This document shows, one piece after another, positions 12,490 through 23,960 of a stretch of 64,000 nt of DNA (position 1 is the stretch's first letter; every line of letters begins with the position of its first letter). The DNA is from Ampullaceana balthica (taxonomy: Eukaryota > Mollusca > Gastropoda > Lymnaeidae). The notes beneath the pieces were generated by a model. The model had not been told where the DNA came from. It was given only the letters and a program-made list of their open reading frames with translations, and ran no database searches. The stretch spans positions 124,001 to 188,000 of the forward strand of contig CALYLW010000977.1 in assembly GCA_944989445.1 (NCBI GenBank), read 5' to 3'. The position numbers and the translations under genes were made by a program.

Positions 12490-14215
12490 GAATGTATGAT
12501 ATAATTGAACGAATGTATGATATAATTGAAAGAATGTATGATATAATTGAACGAATGTATGATATAACTGAAAGAATGTAGGATATAATTGAACGAATGT
12601 AGGATATAATTGAACGAATGTAGGATATAATTGAACGAAAGTAGGATATAATTGAAAGAATGTATGATATAATTGAAAGAATGTATGATATAATTGAAAG
12701 AATGTATGATATAATTGAACGAATGTAGGATATAATTGAATGAATGTAGGATATAATTGAACGAATGTAGGATATAATTGAACGAAAGTAGGATATAATT
12801 GAAAGAATGTATGATATAATTGAACGAAAGTAGGATATAATTGAACGAAAGTAGGATATAATTGAACGAATGTAGGATATAATTGAACGAATGTAGGATA
12901 TAATTGAACGAAAGTAGGATATAATTGAACGAATGTAGGATATAATTGAATGAATGTAGGATATAATTGAATGAATGTAGGATATAATTGAATGAATGTA
13001 GGATATAATTGAATGAATGTAGGATATAATTGAACGAAAGTAGGATATAATTGAACGAATGTAGGATATAATTGAACGAATGTAGGATATAATTAAAAGA
13101 ATGCATGATATAATTGAACGAATGTAGGATATAATTGAACGAATGTAGGATATAATTGAATGAATGTAGGATATAATTGAACGAATGTAGGATATAATTG
13201 AACGAATGTATGATATAATTGAAAGAATGTATGATATAATTGAATGAATGTAGGATATAATTGAAAGAATTTATGATATAATTGAACGAATGTAGGATAT
13301 AATTGAACGAATGTAGGATATAATTGAATGAATGTATGATATAATTGAAAGAATTTATGATATAATTAAAAGAATGCATGATATAATTGAACGAATGTAG
13401 GATATAATTGAAAGAATTTATGATATAATTAAAAGAATGCATGATATAATTGAACGAATGTATGATATAATTGAAAGAATGTAGGATATAATTGAAAGAA
13501 TGCATGATATAATTGAACGAATATATGATATAATTGAAAGAATGTATGATATAATTGAAAGAATGTAGGATATAATTGAAAGAATGTATGATATAATTGA
13601 AAGAATGTATGATATAATTAAAAGAATGCATGATATAATTGAACGAATGTACGATATAATTGATATAATGTATGATATAATTGAAAGAATGTAGGATATA
13701 ATTGAACGAATATATGATATAATTGAAAGAATGTATGATATAATTGAAAGAATGTAGGATATAATTGAAAGAATGCATGATATAATTGAACGAATATATG
13801 ATATAATTGAAAGAATGTATGATATAATTGAAAGAATGTAGGATATAATTGAAAGAATGTATGATATAATTGAAAGAATGTATGATATAATTAAAAGAAT
13901 GCATGACATAATTGAACGAATGTATGATATAATTGAACGAATGTAGGATATAATTGAACGAATGTAGGATATAATTGAACGAATGTAGGATATAATTGAA
14001 CGAAAGTAGGATATAATTGAACGAAAGTAGGATATAATTGAACGAAAGTAGGATATAATTGAACGAATGTAGGATATAATTGAACGAATGTAGGATATAA
14101 TTGAACGAATGTAGGATATAATTGAAAGAATGTAGGATATAATTAAAAGAATGCATGATATAATTGAACGAATGTATGATATAATTGAAAGAATGTATGA
14201 TATAATTGAAAGAAT
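12490..14215. repeat. 21-bp minisatellite, about 82 copies
   Basis: The unit is close to GAATGTAGGATATAATTGAA plus one base (C, A or T). Variation is confined to a few positions (TAGG/TATG/CATG, GAAC/GAAA/GAAT). The minus strand is open for 655 codons as a heptad repeat HSFNYIL; another minus frame reads SYILSII. These are consequences of a 21-bp unit without stop codons. The array resumes at 14399 after an insertion. Confidence 0.97.
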
Positions 14216-14398
14216 TCCTTCTTCCCGTCCGGAATTCGGGCGTGGAATGGGTTGCCTGAAGAATCCAGGAAAACCAACACTTTATCAACATTTAAATCTC
14301 TAATAAAAATGCAGGACTAAACACAAACCATAGATAAGCGTAGGACGCAATAATCTTCTGTATAGAAGGAGCGTCTGTAAACAGATAAGATAAGATAA
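14216..14398 (+). mobile_element. 5'-truncated LINE fragment inserted in the 21-bp array
   Basis: Read in frame from 14213, the insert encodes the end of a non-LTR retrotransposon protein: 'AWNGLPEESRK' and 'TLSTFKSLIKMQD' before a TAA at 14318-14320. This matches the C-terminal style of LINE reverse transcriptases of the CR1/L2 type; the clade is a guess. A 3' UTR of about 75 bp follows (GCGTAGGACGCAATAATCTT, then TATAGAAGGAGCGTCTG), ending in (GATAA)3. The sequence AAGAAT on both sides may be the target duplication, though the array makes this ambiguous. Confidence 0.75.
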
Positions 14399-14535
14399 GA
14401 ATGTAGGATATAATTGAAAGAATGTAGGATATAATTAAAAGAATGCATGATATAATTGAACAAATGTATGATATAATTGAAAGAATGTATGATATAATTG
14501 ATAGAATGTATGATATAATTGATATAATGTATGAT
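14399..14535. repeat. 21-bp minisatellite, distal part, about 6.5 copies
   Basis: Same unit as 12490-14215, continuing after the LINE insertion. The last copies are diverged (TGATAGAATG, TGATATAATG). Confidence 0.95.
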
Positions 14536-15462
14536 CTCATCCCTGTAGATATGACAACTATGAACATGACTTAATTCAAGGCATTCAGCTCTACCGACCT
14601 AACCGAGAAGTGACCAGTGTAACAAAAGCTGTCCAGGATCTGGGACAAGTTGAACTGAGATCAGTGGTCAGTGGTCACAAGTCTGATGTCATGGCTTGAG
14701 AAATGGCTTGAGTTTGATGACCTGTAAAACTCATCTCCAGGTCTTTGACCGAACTTGTTGGCCACGGTGAAGGTCTCTCTTGTATCATTTGTGTCTTGTA
14801 GTAGGTTAAAGGTCGAATGTCTGTCGCTGGTTAACATGTTTACAGGAAATAAGTTATGTTATGTTAGGTAAAATATTTGACGTATATCCTTACTTGATTT
14901 ACAAAGTACATTGAGTTCAAGGGCGGCTCGGTGTGGGTGGGGGGGATTCGGGGGCCCCACACTTTTAGAGATACAGTTGTATCAACTATAAATAGATTGT
15001 ACATATATTTTTGGAAAAGACATTGAAATCTTATTCATTAATTTTTACTTATCCCTTTCTCAATAAAATTGTCGTGGGGCATCTTGTAAAAAAAATAGAT
15101 ATAGCATGGGCACCATGTCGCGAAAGAGATTGAGAACCTCTTGTGTTTGTCATTGGCCTGTTTCCATATTGTCTTTTATGTCAGTTCCATGACCGGACGA
15201 GTGAATGATTCGTTAGGAGGATACACCTTTCTACGACCAGATGGATTGGCACTGGGGTGAACAGCTGGATAACTATCGGTAGACTGGATGACCGAGTACT
15301 AGTGTATGTTAAATACTTAGGTCTACCAGTGTTCTCCCACCCAGTGCAAACCTTTTGGAGCTTTAAAACCACATGAATGGTGTGCTCTTTTCCCAATGGA
15401 CACAAACACAACATGAATGGCGTTAGCACCAGTCTGACAGTAGTCATCATTGCTACCCGTTA
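14536..15462. other. Unassigned sequence
   Basis: No gene recognised. 14925-14960 is G-rich and could be a decayed transposon end, but no partner was found. An 89-codon minus frame at 15181-15450 is unrecognised. Confidence 0.35.
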
Positions 15463-16171
15463 GCTCCAGCCTGACAGTAGCAAATAAAGGCTAAGCCTGA
15501 CAGTAGCAAATAAAGGCTAAGCCTGACAGTAGCAAATAAAGGCTAAGCCTGACAGTAGCAAATAAAGGCTAAGCCTGACAGTAGCAAATAAAGGCTAAGC
15601 CTGACAGTAGCAAATAAAGGCTAAGCCTGACAGTAGCAAATAAAGGCTAAGCCTGACAGTAGCAAATAAAGGCTAAGCCTGACAGTAGCAAATAAAGGCT
15701 AAGCCTGACAGTAGCAAATAAAGGCTAAGCCTGACAGTAGCAAATAAAGGCTAAGCCTGACAGTAGCAAATAAAGGCTAAGCCTGACAGTAGCAAATAAA
15801 GGCTAAGCCTGACAGTAGCAAATAAAGGCTAAGCCTGACAGTAGCAAATAAAGGCTAAGCCTGACAGTAGCAAATAAAGGCTAAGCCTGACAGTAGCAAA
15901 TAAAGGCTAAGCCTGACAGTAGCAAATAAAGGCTAAGCCTGACAGTAGCAAATAAAGGCTAAGCCTGACAGTAGCAAATAAAGGCTAAGCCTGACAGTAG
16001 CAAATAAAGGCTAAGCCTGACAGTAGCAAATAAAGGCTAAGCCTGACAGTAGCAAATAAAGGCTAAGCCTGACAGTAGCAAATAAAGGCTAAGCCTGACA
16101 GTAGCAAATAAAGGCTAAGCCTGACAGTAGCAAATAAAGGCTAAGCCTGACAGTAGCAAATAAAGGCTAAG
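15463..16171. repeat. 26-bp minisatellite, about 27 copies, essentially identical
   Basis: The unit reads GCTAAGCCTGACAGTAGC followed by AAATAAAG. Apart from the first copy (GCTCCAGCC) I see no differences between copies, in contrast to every other array here. Both edges carry GCTACCCG (15452 and 16171 areas). Confidence 0.97.
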
Positions 16172-16320
16172 CTACCCGAGTTCTTCACACTCAATGAGAC
16201 GAAAACGGAAATGGCAACTATGTTGATAAACAACTTCATATTGCCGCACTGAGGCTGCACTTCCCGACATGATCCTGAGCCATTCGGCATGTTATTTTTA
16301 GACTTCTCACTGGTCACCCG

Positions 16321-16359
16321 CAATGTTCCCTCTAAGTTTCGTTGGTTCCTGTGCACAAG

Positions 16360-16400
<41 letters not shown>

Positions 16401-16572
16401 CTCGTGTGTGAAGTTGTGCTTCAATAGTTTTTTCTGTGGAAAAAATATATATTACACAATCAAACATATATTATCCTTGTGAAATTTCACTGCGCGGTTA
16501 CTCTAAACTGCTGCACGGCGTTGGACAATTAGCTGCGTGGCCGTGTAGCCGCGCAGCTTAGAGGGAACATTG
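16321..16572. mobile_element. hAT-like MITE (252 bp) with a TAA microsatellite
   Basis: The ends are inverted: CAATGTTCCCTCTAAG at left and CTTAGAGGGAACATTG at right (16 bp, perfect). The flanks are GTCACCCG (16313-16320) and GTCACCGC (16573-16580), an imperfect 8-bp duplication. The right half is rich in GCGCGG/CCGCGC motifs. Confidence 0.85.
16361..16400. repeat. (TAA)n microsatellite, about 13 copies
   Basis: An uninterrupted ATAATA run inside the MITE. On the minus strand it encodes a poly-tyrosine run, an artefact. Confidence 0.95.
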
Positions 16573-17383
16573 GTCACCGCTGGAATCGCTGGTTGGTTCT
16601 TGTGGAACCATTAACTTCAGTGGAACATCAGTTGCAAAACACGGAAATACTTAGATGACTTTTTTATTTTCATTAATCGCGTCTAGAGACAGATTAAATT
16701 CATATTAAAAAAGAAAGAAAAAAAAGAAGATATGGGCATCCAGGGATGAACTGATGAACGTTGATAGAGAGATGCACTGATGATCACAACACCCATGTTT
16801 TTGTCCACCGACAAGTTTACCTAATGCTAAGGTCAAGGACACAGTTGATCTCTGACGTCAATAGAGTCTAGCGATCTTTTCTTGACAACAATGATGTTAA
16901 AGGTACAATCCTGGTGGGTGCACTTGTGCTACTGTCATTGCAGGGTTCAAGGGGTGTTTGGACACACGTAGGTGAATTTAAAACTTGATTCAGGAATTGT
17001 GAGGCAGTGTTCTAGAGTCTTGGACCTGGACATCAAACTAAATTTAAAAATAATATTACCAAAATTTATTATAAAAAAATATTTTAAAAAAAGCATCAAT
17101 TTGATTTCTTTACAGTCACTGCCAGTCCTGTATAGCTGATGGCAATTAGTCATGTGATCGCCTGCCAGTCCTAAACGGCTGATGGCAGTTAGTCATGTGA
17201 TCGTCTGACCAACTGACCAGTACGTCACCACTAACTACAGAGAAGAATGTGCTCCATGAATGTGACCGCCCCGTTACCACGCATTGCATGTCAGTCAGTT
17301 GTCGATCATGACATAGGAGATTAGAGTGACGTTGTACGTAGTTGAGTGACGTCATATGGTGCAAATGACGTAATAAGGAGTAA
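16573..17383. other. Unassigned sequence
   Basis: Unique DNA. A 43-bp segment around GCCAGTCCTGTATAGCTGATGG (cut here to its theme: CCAGTCCT, GGCTGATGGCA, TAGTCATGTGATCG) occurs twice, at about 17117-17160 and 17161-17203. No gene recognised. Confidence 0.4.
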
Positions 17384-17446
17384 TAGATAAGCGTAGGACG
17401 CAATAATCTTCTGTATAGAAGGAGCGTGTGTAACCGATAAGATATA
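17384..17446 (+). mobile_element. LINE 3' tail fragment
   Basis: About 60 bp matching the 3' UTR of the LINE at 14216-14398: AGATAAGCGTAGGACGCAAT, CTTCTGTATAGAAGGAGCGT, then GATAAGATA. It sits at the start of the 19-bp array, between GTAATAAGGAGTAA and the first regular units. Confidence 0.75.
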
Positions 17447-18487
17447 CTGACATAATAACAGAAGATTGGCGTAATAAGGATTACAGGAGGTAATAAGGAT
17501 TACATGACGTAATAAGGATTACATGATGTAATAAGGATTACAGGAGGTAATAAGGATTACAGGACGTAATAAGGATTACAGGAGGTAATAAGGATTACAT
17601 GACGTAATAAGGATTACATGACGTAATAAGGATTACATGACGTAATAAGGATTACAGGAGGTAATAAAGATTACATGACATAATAAGGATTACATGACGT
17701 AATAAGGATTGCAGGAGGTAATAAGGATTGCAGGACGTAATAAGGATTACAGGACGTAATAAGGATTACATGAGGTATAGGATTACAGGACGTAATAAGG
17801 ATTACAGGAGGTAATAAGGACTACATGAGGTAATAAGGATTACATGAGGTAATAAGGATTACATGACGTAATAAGGATTACAGGAGGTAATAAGGATTAC
17901 ATGACGTAATAAGGATTACAGGACGTAATAAGGATTACAGGAGGTAATAAGGATTACAGGACGTAATAAGGATTACAGGACGTAATAAGGATTACAGGAG
18001 GTAATAAGGATTACAGGACGTAATAAGGATTACAGGATGTAATAAGGATTACAGGAGGTAATAAGGATTACATGACTTAATAAGGATTACATGACGTAAT
18101 AAGGATTATATGACGTAATAAGGATTACAGGATGTAATAAGGATTACATGACGTAATAAGGATTACATGACGTAATAAGGATTACAGGACGTAATAAGAA
18201 TTACATGACGTAATAAGGATTACAAGATGTAATAAAGATTACATGACGTAATAAGGATTACAAGAGGTAATAAGGATTACAGGAGGTAATAAGGATTACA
18301 TGACGTAATAAGGATTACAGGAGGTAATAAGGATTACATGACGTAATAAGGATTACAGGAGGTAATAAGGATTACAGGACGTAATAAGGATTACAGGACG
18401 TAATAAGGATTACAGGAGGTAATAAGGATTACAGGAGGTAATAAGGATTACAGGAGGTAATAAGGATTGCAGGAGGTAATAAGGAGT
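17447..18487. repeat. 19-bp minisatellite, about 55 copies
   Basis: The unit is GTAATAAGGATTACAGGAG, with common variants ACGTAAT and CATGAC. Many copies contain ATGACGTAAT, close to a CRE-like TGACGTAA half-palindrome; its function is unknown. Confidence 0.96.
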
Positions 18488-18515
18488 AAGTGGCTGATGT
18501 AAACACACTGACATT

Positions 18516-18577
18516 GTGGTACATAAATGTACAAACCAACAATGTGGTACATAAATGTACAAACCAACAATGTGGTA
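18516..18577. repeat. 28-bp tandem repeat, about 2.2 copies
   Basis: The unit contains AATGTGGTACATAAATGTAC followed by AAACCAAC. Confidence 0.85.
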
Positions 18578-18690
18578 GTAGAAGTAGAAGGATGTACATA
18601 CATCGAGGTAGTAGGTTTAGTATCATCATTGTATGCAGTTATTAGTTTGTACATCAAAGTGGTGTCATTTTATATAAATTTCAGATTTAC

Positions 18691-19124
18691 GTTGCTGATT
18701 GGTGACATTGCTGATTGATGACATTGCTGATTGGTGACATTGCTGATTGGTGACATTGATGATTTGTGACATTGTTGATTGGTGACATTGTTGATTGGTG
18801 ACATTGCTGATTGGTGACATTGCTGATTGGTGACATTGCTGATTGGTGACATTGCTGATTGGTGACGTTGCTGATTGGTGACATTGCTGATTGGTGACGT
18901 AGCTGATTGGTGACATTGCTGATTGGTGACATTGCTGATTGGTGACGTTGCTGATTGGTGACATTGCTGATTGGTGACATTGCTGATTGGTGACATTGCT
19001 GATTGGTGACATTGCTGATTGGTGACGTTGCTGATTGGTGACATTGCTGATTGGTGACGTTGCTGATTGGTGACGTTGCTGATTGGTGACATTGCTGATT
19101 GGTGACATTGATGATTGGTGACAT
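18691..19124. repeat. 16-bp minisatellite, about 27 copies
   Basis: The unit is TTGCTGATTGGTGACA, with G replacing A in GACG copies. Each unit carries ATTGG, the reverse of a CCAAT box. All three minus-strand frames are open because three units make 16 codons without a stop. Confidence 0.96.
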
Positions 19125-19194
19125 TAGAAACAAAAACTTCTAACCCTTAACGTGCAGTACAGTGGTGGCACTTTCTGCCCACAGTTTGATAACC

Positions 19195-20790
19195 TTTCAT
19201 CCACACACTTTCTGCCCACAGTTTGATAACCTTTCATCCACACACTTTCTGCCCACAGATTGCTAACCTTTCATCCACACACTTTCTGTCCACATATTGC
19301 TACCTTTCATCCACACACTTTCTGTCCACATATTGCTACCTTTCATCCACACACTTTCTGTCCACATATTGCTACCTTTCATCCACACACTTTCTGTCCA
19401 CATATTGCTACCTTTCATCCACACACTTTCTGTCCACAGATTGCTACCTTTCATCTACACACTTTCTGTCCACATATTGCTACCTTTCATCCACACACTT
19501 TCTGTCCACAGATTGCTACCTTTCATCCACACACTTTCTGCCAACAGATTGCTACCTTTCATCCACACACTTTCTGCCAACAGATTGCTACCTTTCATCC
19601 ACACACTTTCTGTCCACAGATTGCTACCTTTCATCCACACACTTTCTGTCCACATATTGCTACCTTTCATCCACACACTTTCTGTCCACATATTGCTACC
19701 TTTCATCCACACACTTTCTGTCCACATATTGCTACCTTTCATCCACACACTTTCTGTCCACAGATTGCTACCTTTCATCCACACACTTTCTGTCCACAGA
19801 TTGCTACCTTTCATCCACACACTTTCTGCCAACAGATTACTACCTTTCATCCACACACTTTCTGTCCACAGATTGCTACCTTTCATCCACACACTTTCTG
19901 TCCACATATGGCTACCTTTCATCCACACACTTTCTGTCCACAGATTGCTACCTTTCATCCACACACTTTCTGCCAACAGATTGCTACCTTTCATCCACAC
20001 ACTTTCTGTCCACAGATTGCTACCTTTCATCCACACACTTTCTGTCCACATATGGCTACCTTTCATCCACACACTTTCTGTCCACAGATTGCTACCTTTC
20101 ATCCACACACTTTCTGTCCACATATTGCTACCTTTCATCCACACACTTTCTGTCCACATATTGCTACCTTTCATCCACACACTTTCTGTCCACATATTGC
20201 TACCTTTCATCCACACACTTTCTGTCCACAGATTGCTACCTTTCATCCACACACTTTCTGTCCACAGATTGCTACCTTTCATCCACACACTTTCTGTCCA
20301 CAGATTGCTACCTTTCATCCACACACTTTCTGCCAACAGATTGCTACCTTTCATCCACACACTTTCTGTCCACAGATTGCTACCTTTCATCCACACACTT
20401 TCTGTCCACATATGGCTACCTTTCATCCACACACTTTCTGTCCACAGATTGCTACCTTTCATCCACACACTTTCTGCCAACAGATTGCTACCTTTCATCC
20501 ACACACTTTCTGTCCACAGATTGCTACCTTTCATCCACACACTTTCTGTCCACATATGGCTACCTTTCATCCACACACTTTCTGTCCACAGATTGCTACC
20601 TTTCATCCACACACTTTCTGTCCACAGATTGCTACCTTTCATCCACACACTTTCTGCCCACAGATTGCTACCTTTCATCCACACACTTTCTGTCCACAGA
20701 TTGCTACCTTTCATCCACACACTTTCTGTCCACAGGTTGCTACCTTTCATCCACACACTTTCTGACCAGTTTGCTAACCTTTCATCCACA
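19195..20790. repeat. 36-bp minisatellite, about 44 copies, with internal higher-order pattern
   Basis: The unit begins TTTCATCCACACACTTTCTG and ends with TCCACATATTGCTACC. Copies fall into classes by ACATATTGC, ACAGATTGC, CCAACAGATT and ACATATGGC. The class order is not random: a four-unit run (CAACAG, ACAG, ATATGG, ACAG) recurs, and a run of three ATATTGC copies followed by this pattern occurs twice (from about 19640 and from about 20110). All three plus frames and one minus frame are open for hundreds of codons because 36 is divisible by three. Confidence 0.97.
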
Positions 20791-20983
20791 CATACAGTTA
20801 CTTCTTTTCGTTACATAGGTAAAGATGGCTACCACTTCTTACAAATAATATCTTCTACCACCACCATTTCCTTGACTGGGACGGCTACAGCTTTTATTGG
20901 CACTGAATAAATAAGCAGCCAGTCATTCATACATTCAGCTACGACTTTATGCCCCCCCCCCACCTTTCGACCACTACGACCTG

Positions 20984-21797
20984 GTACACTGTACAGATCC
21001 TACCACACACCTCTGTACAGATCCTACCACACACCTCTGTACACATCCTACCACACACCTCTGTACACATCCTACCACACACCTCTGTACAGATCCCACC
21101 ACACACCTCTGTACAGATCCTACCACACACCTCTGTACAGATCCTACCACACACCTCTGTACAGATCCTACCACACACCTCTGTACAGATCCTACCACAC
21201 ACCTCTGTACAGATCCTACCACACACCTCTGTACAGATCCTACCACACACCTCTGTACAGATCCTACCACACACCTCTGTACAGATCCTACCACACACCT
21301 CTGTACAGATCCTACCACACACCTCTGTACAGATCCTACCACACACCTCTGTACAGATCCCCCCACACCTCTGTACAGATCCTACCACACACCTCTGTAC
21401 AGATCCCCCCACACCTCTGTACAGATCCTACCACACACCTCTGTACAGATCCCCCCACACCTCTGTACAGATCCTACCACACACCTCTGTACAGATCCTA
21501 CCACACACCACTGTACAGATCCTACCACACACCACTGTACAGATCCCCCCCCCCACCTCTGTACAGATCCTACCACACACCTCTGTACAGATCCTACCAC
21601 ACACCACTGTACAGATCCCCCCACACCTCTGTACAGATCCTACCACACACCACTGTACACATCCTACAACACACCACTGTACACATCCTACCACACACCA
21701 CTGTACACATCCTACCACACACCTCTGTACACACCCTACCACACACCTCTGTACACATCCTACAACACACCTCTGTACACATCCTACCACACACCTC
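20984..21797. repeat. 24-bp minisatellite, about 34 copies
   Basis: The unit is ACCTCTGTACAGATCCTACC followed by ACAC. Variants are ACATCC, CCACTGTAC, and shortened copies with a CCCCCC run (AGATCCCCCC), which shift the frame. It is preceded by a poly-C run at 20951-20960. Confidence 0.96.
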
Positions 21798-22549
21798 TAG
21801 TTCTAGATCTCAGAGATTATTACTAAACTTTAAGCTGTGAAAGGGAATCCCCAAACAATCTGGCGGGAATAACAAAACCACGTGACCAACTTCACACTAT
21901 GGAGAAAGATGGCAGACGGGAAGGGTACAATGTGTGTGTGTGGGGGGGGATGTGTGTCAACAGCAATTTTCGACCTGTCGGTAGGGCAAATATCGGTTAG
22001 TACACACCAGACCGCTGTGTACGTACACATATTGTGCTAAGGGATCTTTGCCCTGAATTCAGCCATGTTGTCCTACTTTGTAATAACATGTGACGCCAAA
22101 TTACCGACAACAGATGCTACAGATGGTCTGCTGCTCCTAATGTCGGACAGACTAGGTGTTAGAATCTGATTGTTTAAAACTATTTGATTTTAGAAAATGG
22201 AACTGGAAAATCTTTTCTGGAGTTTTAAGAAAAATAAATTTTGCATTAGTATTACATTTTAAAAAAATCACTACTTTTTTTGTGAACGGTTTTCTCATAT
22301 TTCTGCTGAATTGAGATTCATCACTTTCTAAAATTGAACAAGTCAGTAAGTCCATGATCATTTATACAGGAGATGAGATTTTACCAGTTTTTAGTTTGCT
22401 GTGATTCTTTGCAATAATGTCTGTGTCGGACTAGGTGTGATGTGTGTGTAGGCCCGGGTGGAACATGCGATGGTTGCATTCATACGACAGTATTTACCCG
22501 GAGAACTTGTAGACCCAACTAACAACCGAACTACATAATAAATAGGGGT
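21798..22549. other. Unassigned sequence
   Basis: Unique DNA with no recognised gene. A GTGTGTGT/GGGGGGGG stretch lies at 21930-21950. Confidence 0.35.
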
Positions 22550-22829
22550 GTCTTAGTCTTATCTCTAAAGACGCCCCTTCTATTGCGTCCTACGTTCTGG
22601 TGTTGGTAAGTGGGCACCGTACACAGACCCAGGCTATGAATGTTCCACGCAATACCCTGCATTGTTTCCCTAACTAGTGTCAGGTAGTCAGGTAACCATT
22701 TGGAGCTGGGTGGACTCATGGCTCAGGGACACCCTGGCCCCGCCAGAATCCTGCCTTGACGGATGTTCGAACCCGTGACAATCGGTACGTCAGCCGAGCG
22801 CGCATGCCACTCGACCACCGTGCTGTACT
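22550..22829 (-). mobile_element. tRNA-derived SINE (about 280 bp) sharing the LINE 3' tail
   Basis: On the minus strand the element starts near 22829 with a tRNA-like head: an A-box-like GGTGGTCGAGTGG (22806-22818) and a B-box-like GGGTTCGAACA (22764-22774). A central body follows, then a 3' end reading CGTAGGACGCAATAGAAGG, GGCGTCTTTAGAGATAAGAC. This tail matches the 3' UTR of the LINE at 14216-14398 apart from a small internal deletion. It ends in a short GTCTTA/TAAGAC repeat. The parent tRNA was not determined. A short SINE with internal pol III boxes and a LINE-like tail is the classic arrangement for LINE-mobilised SINEs. Confidence 0.8.
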
Positions 22830-22874
22830 AAATACAGTACATTTTGACACCCGATCTGGATTTGATTTTAAATA

Positions 22875-22922
22875 TTACAGACTCTTCTTCAATAAAGAAG
22901 ATTATTGCGTTCTACGCTCATC
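22875..22922 (-). mobile_element. LINE/SINE 3' tail fragment
   Basis: On the minus strand: GAGCGTAGAACGCAATAATC, TTCTTTATTGAAGAAGAGTC, a diverged copy of the tail at 14320-14396. Confidence 0.65.
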
Positions 22923-23746
22923 CAAGGTTTATGTCTAGTCTTGTATTGTAATTAGAGTTTCAACAAACATGAGATAGGTTTAAATAAATGTGTACAAATC
23001 ATCATTAATTAATTTTTGAAGGAGTCTTTCTACTGGTATTTTCATTAAAAAAAAATTAAAACAATTTATTCTTGTTGGTACTGTACCTGTTATCACGTGT
23101 TTGATGTTGTTAGTTCTGGTGATCTCACTACAAGAACGTTAGTCGTGATGGCTGTCTTCATCTACTTCCACTTCTTCTAATATATACCTATAAATACCTA
23201 TTAATACCTATAAATACTTATAAATACCTATAAATACCTATTGGATACTTTTTTTTTCCACAGGGACGTGACGAAACGAAATGATTTTCAGAAGACAAAG
23301 GCATGTTAAAATTGACCCCCTGCCCCCCCCCAAAAAAAAATATTAAAAAAAATAAATAAAACAAGCTAATTATAATAACAACCGGACACGGCTCAGGTAT
23401 TTCCGGGTCCGTGTCGGGTGTGTGTCGGGTCCGTGTCGAGTGTGCTAGTACTTGGCTGTGTAACTCAGATCAAATATCTAACAATTGTTTATATGTCATT
23501 TGAGATTTAGTGCACGTGTTTATTGTGTCTAGAGAGTGATGGGTTCACAATACCTGGTTACAGTAACACTAGGAATGCTGTGTCAAATTTGGCACAGGTC
23601 AAGGACGATGTCTTGGGGCCGGGTTACGATCGTGCAACAAACATGTCATGTTGACTGGTGGCAGGAACGTGTCCTCGAGGGACAAAGATGTGCTTTATAT
23701 TATGTGGCCATGGGAGTGTGTAAACCGTAGTCAAACTTGTCACTAG
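22923..23746. other. Unassigned sequence with short repeats
   Basis: 23184-23250 is a 12-bp repeat of the TATAAATACCTA type, about five copies. 23405-23445 repeats GGTCCGTGTCGGGTGTG-like motifs. No gene recognised. Confidence 0.45.
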
Positions 23747-23960
23747 TCTTGATGGTAGTCTGTGATGCAAGTGTGTGATGCAAGTGTGTGGTAGAGGTTT
23801 GTGATCCAAGTGTGTGTTAGAAGTCTGTGATACAAGTGTGTGATGCAAGTGTGTGATCCAAGTGTGTGGTAGAAGTCTGTGATACACGTGTGTGATGCAA
23901 GTGTGTGGTAGAAGTCTGTGATACAAGTGTGTGTTAGAAGTATATGATGCAAGTGTGTGA
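23747..23960. repeat. 13-bp mosaic tandem repeat, about 16 copies
   Basis: Units of 13 bp alternate among related forms: GTGATGCAAGTGT, GTGATCCAAGTGT, GTGATACAAGTGT and GTGGTAGAAGTCT. The order is irregular with some repeating trimers. Confidence 0.9.

Noticed and set aside
12324..14291. A 655-codon minus-strand frame as a real repetitive protein gene
   Set aside because: It is produced by a 21-bp unit lacking stops in this frame; a second minus frame is also open, and its non-repeat ends come from LINE and unique DNA.
14920..15095. Another hAT element from the G-rich GGGCGGCTCGGTG sequence
   Set aside because: No partner terminus or target duplication could be found.
19223..20910. Three overlapping plus frames of 500-537 codons and a 444-codon minus frame
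   Set aside because: All come from one 36-bp array; simultaneous openness in four frames argues against any being selected as coding.
20949..21800. 283-codon plus frame rich in HTSVQILP repeats
   Set aside because: Artefact of the 24-bp array; the minus strand is equally open.
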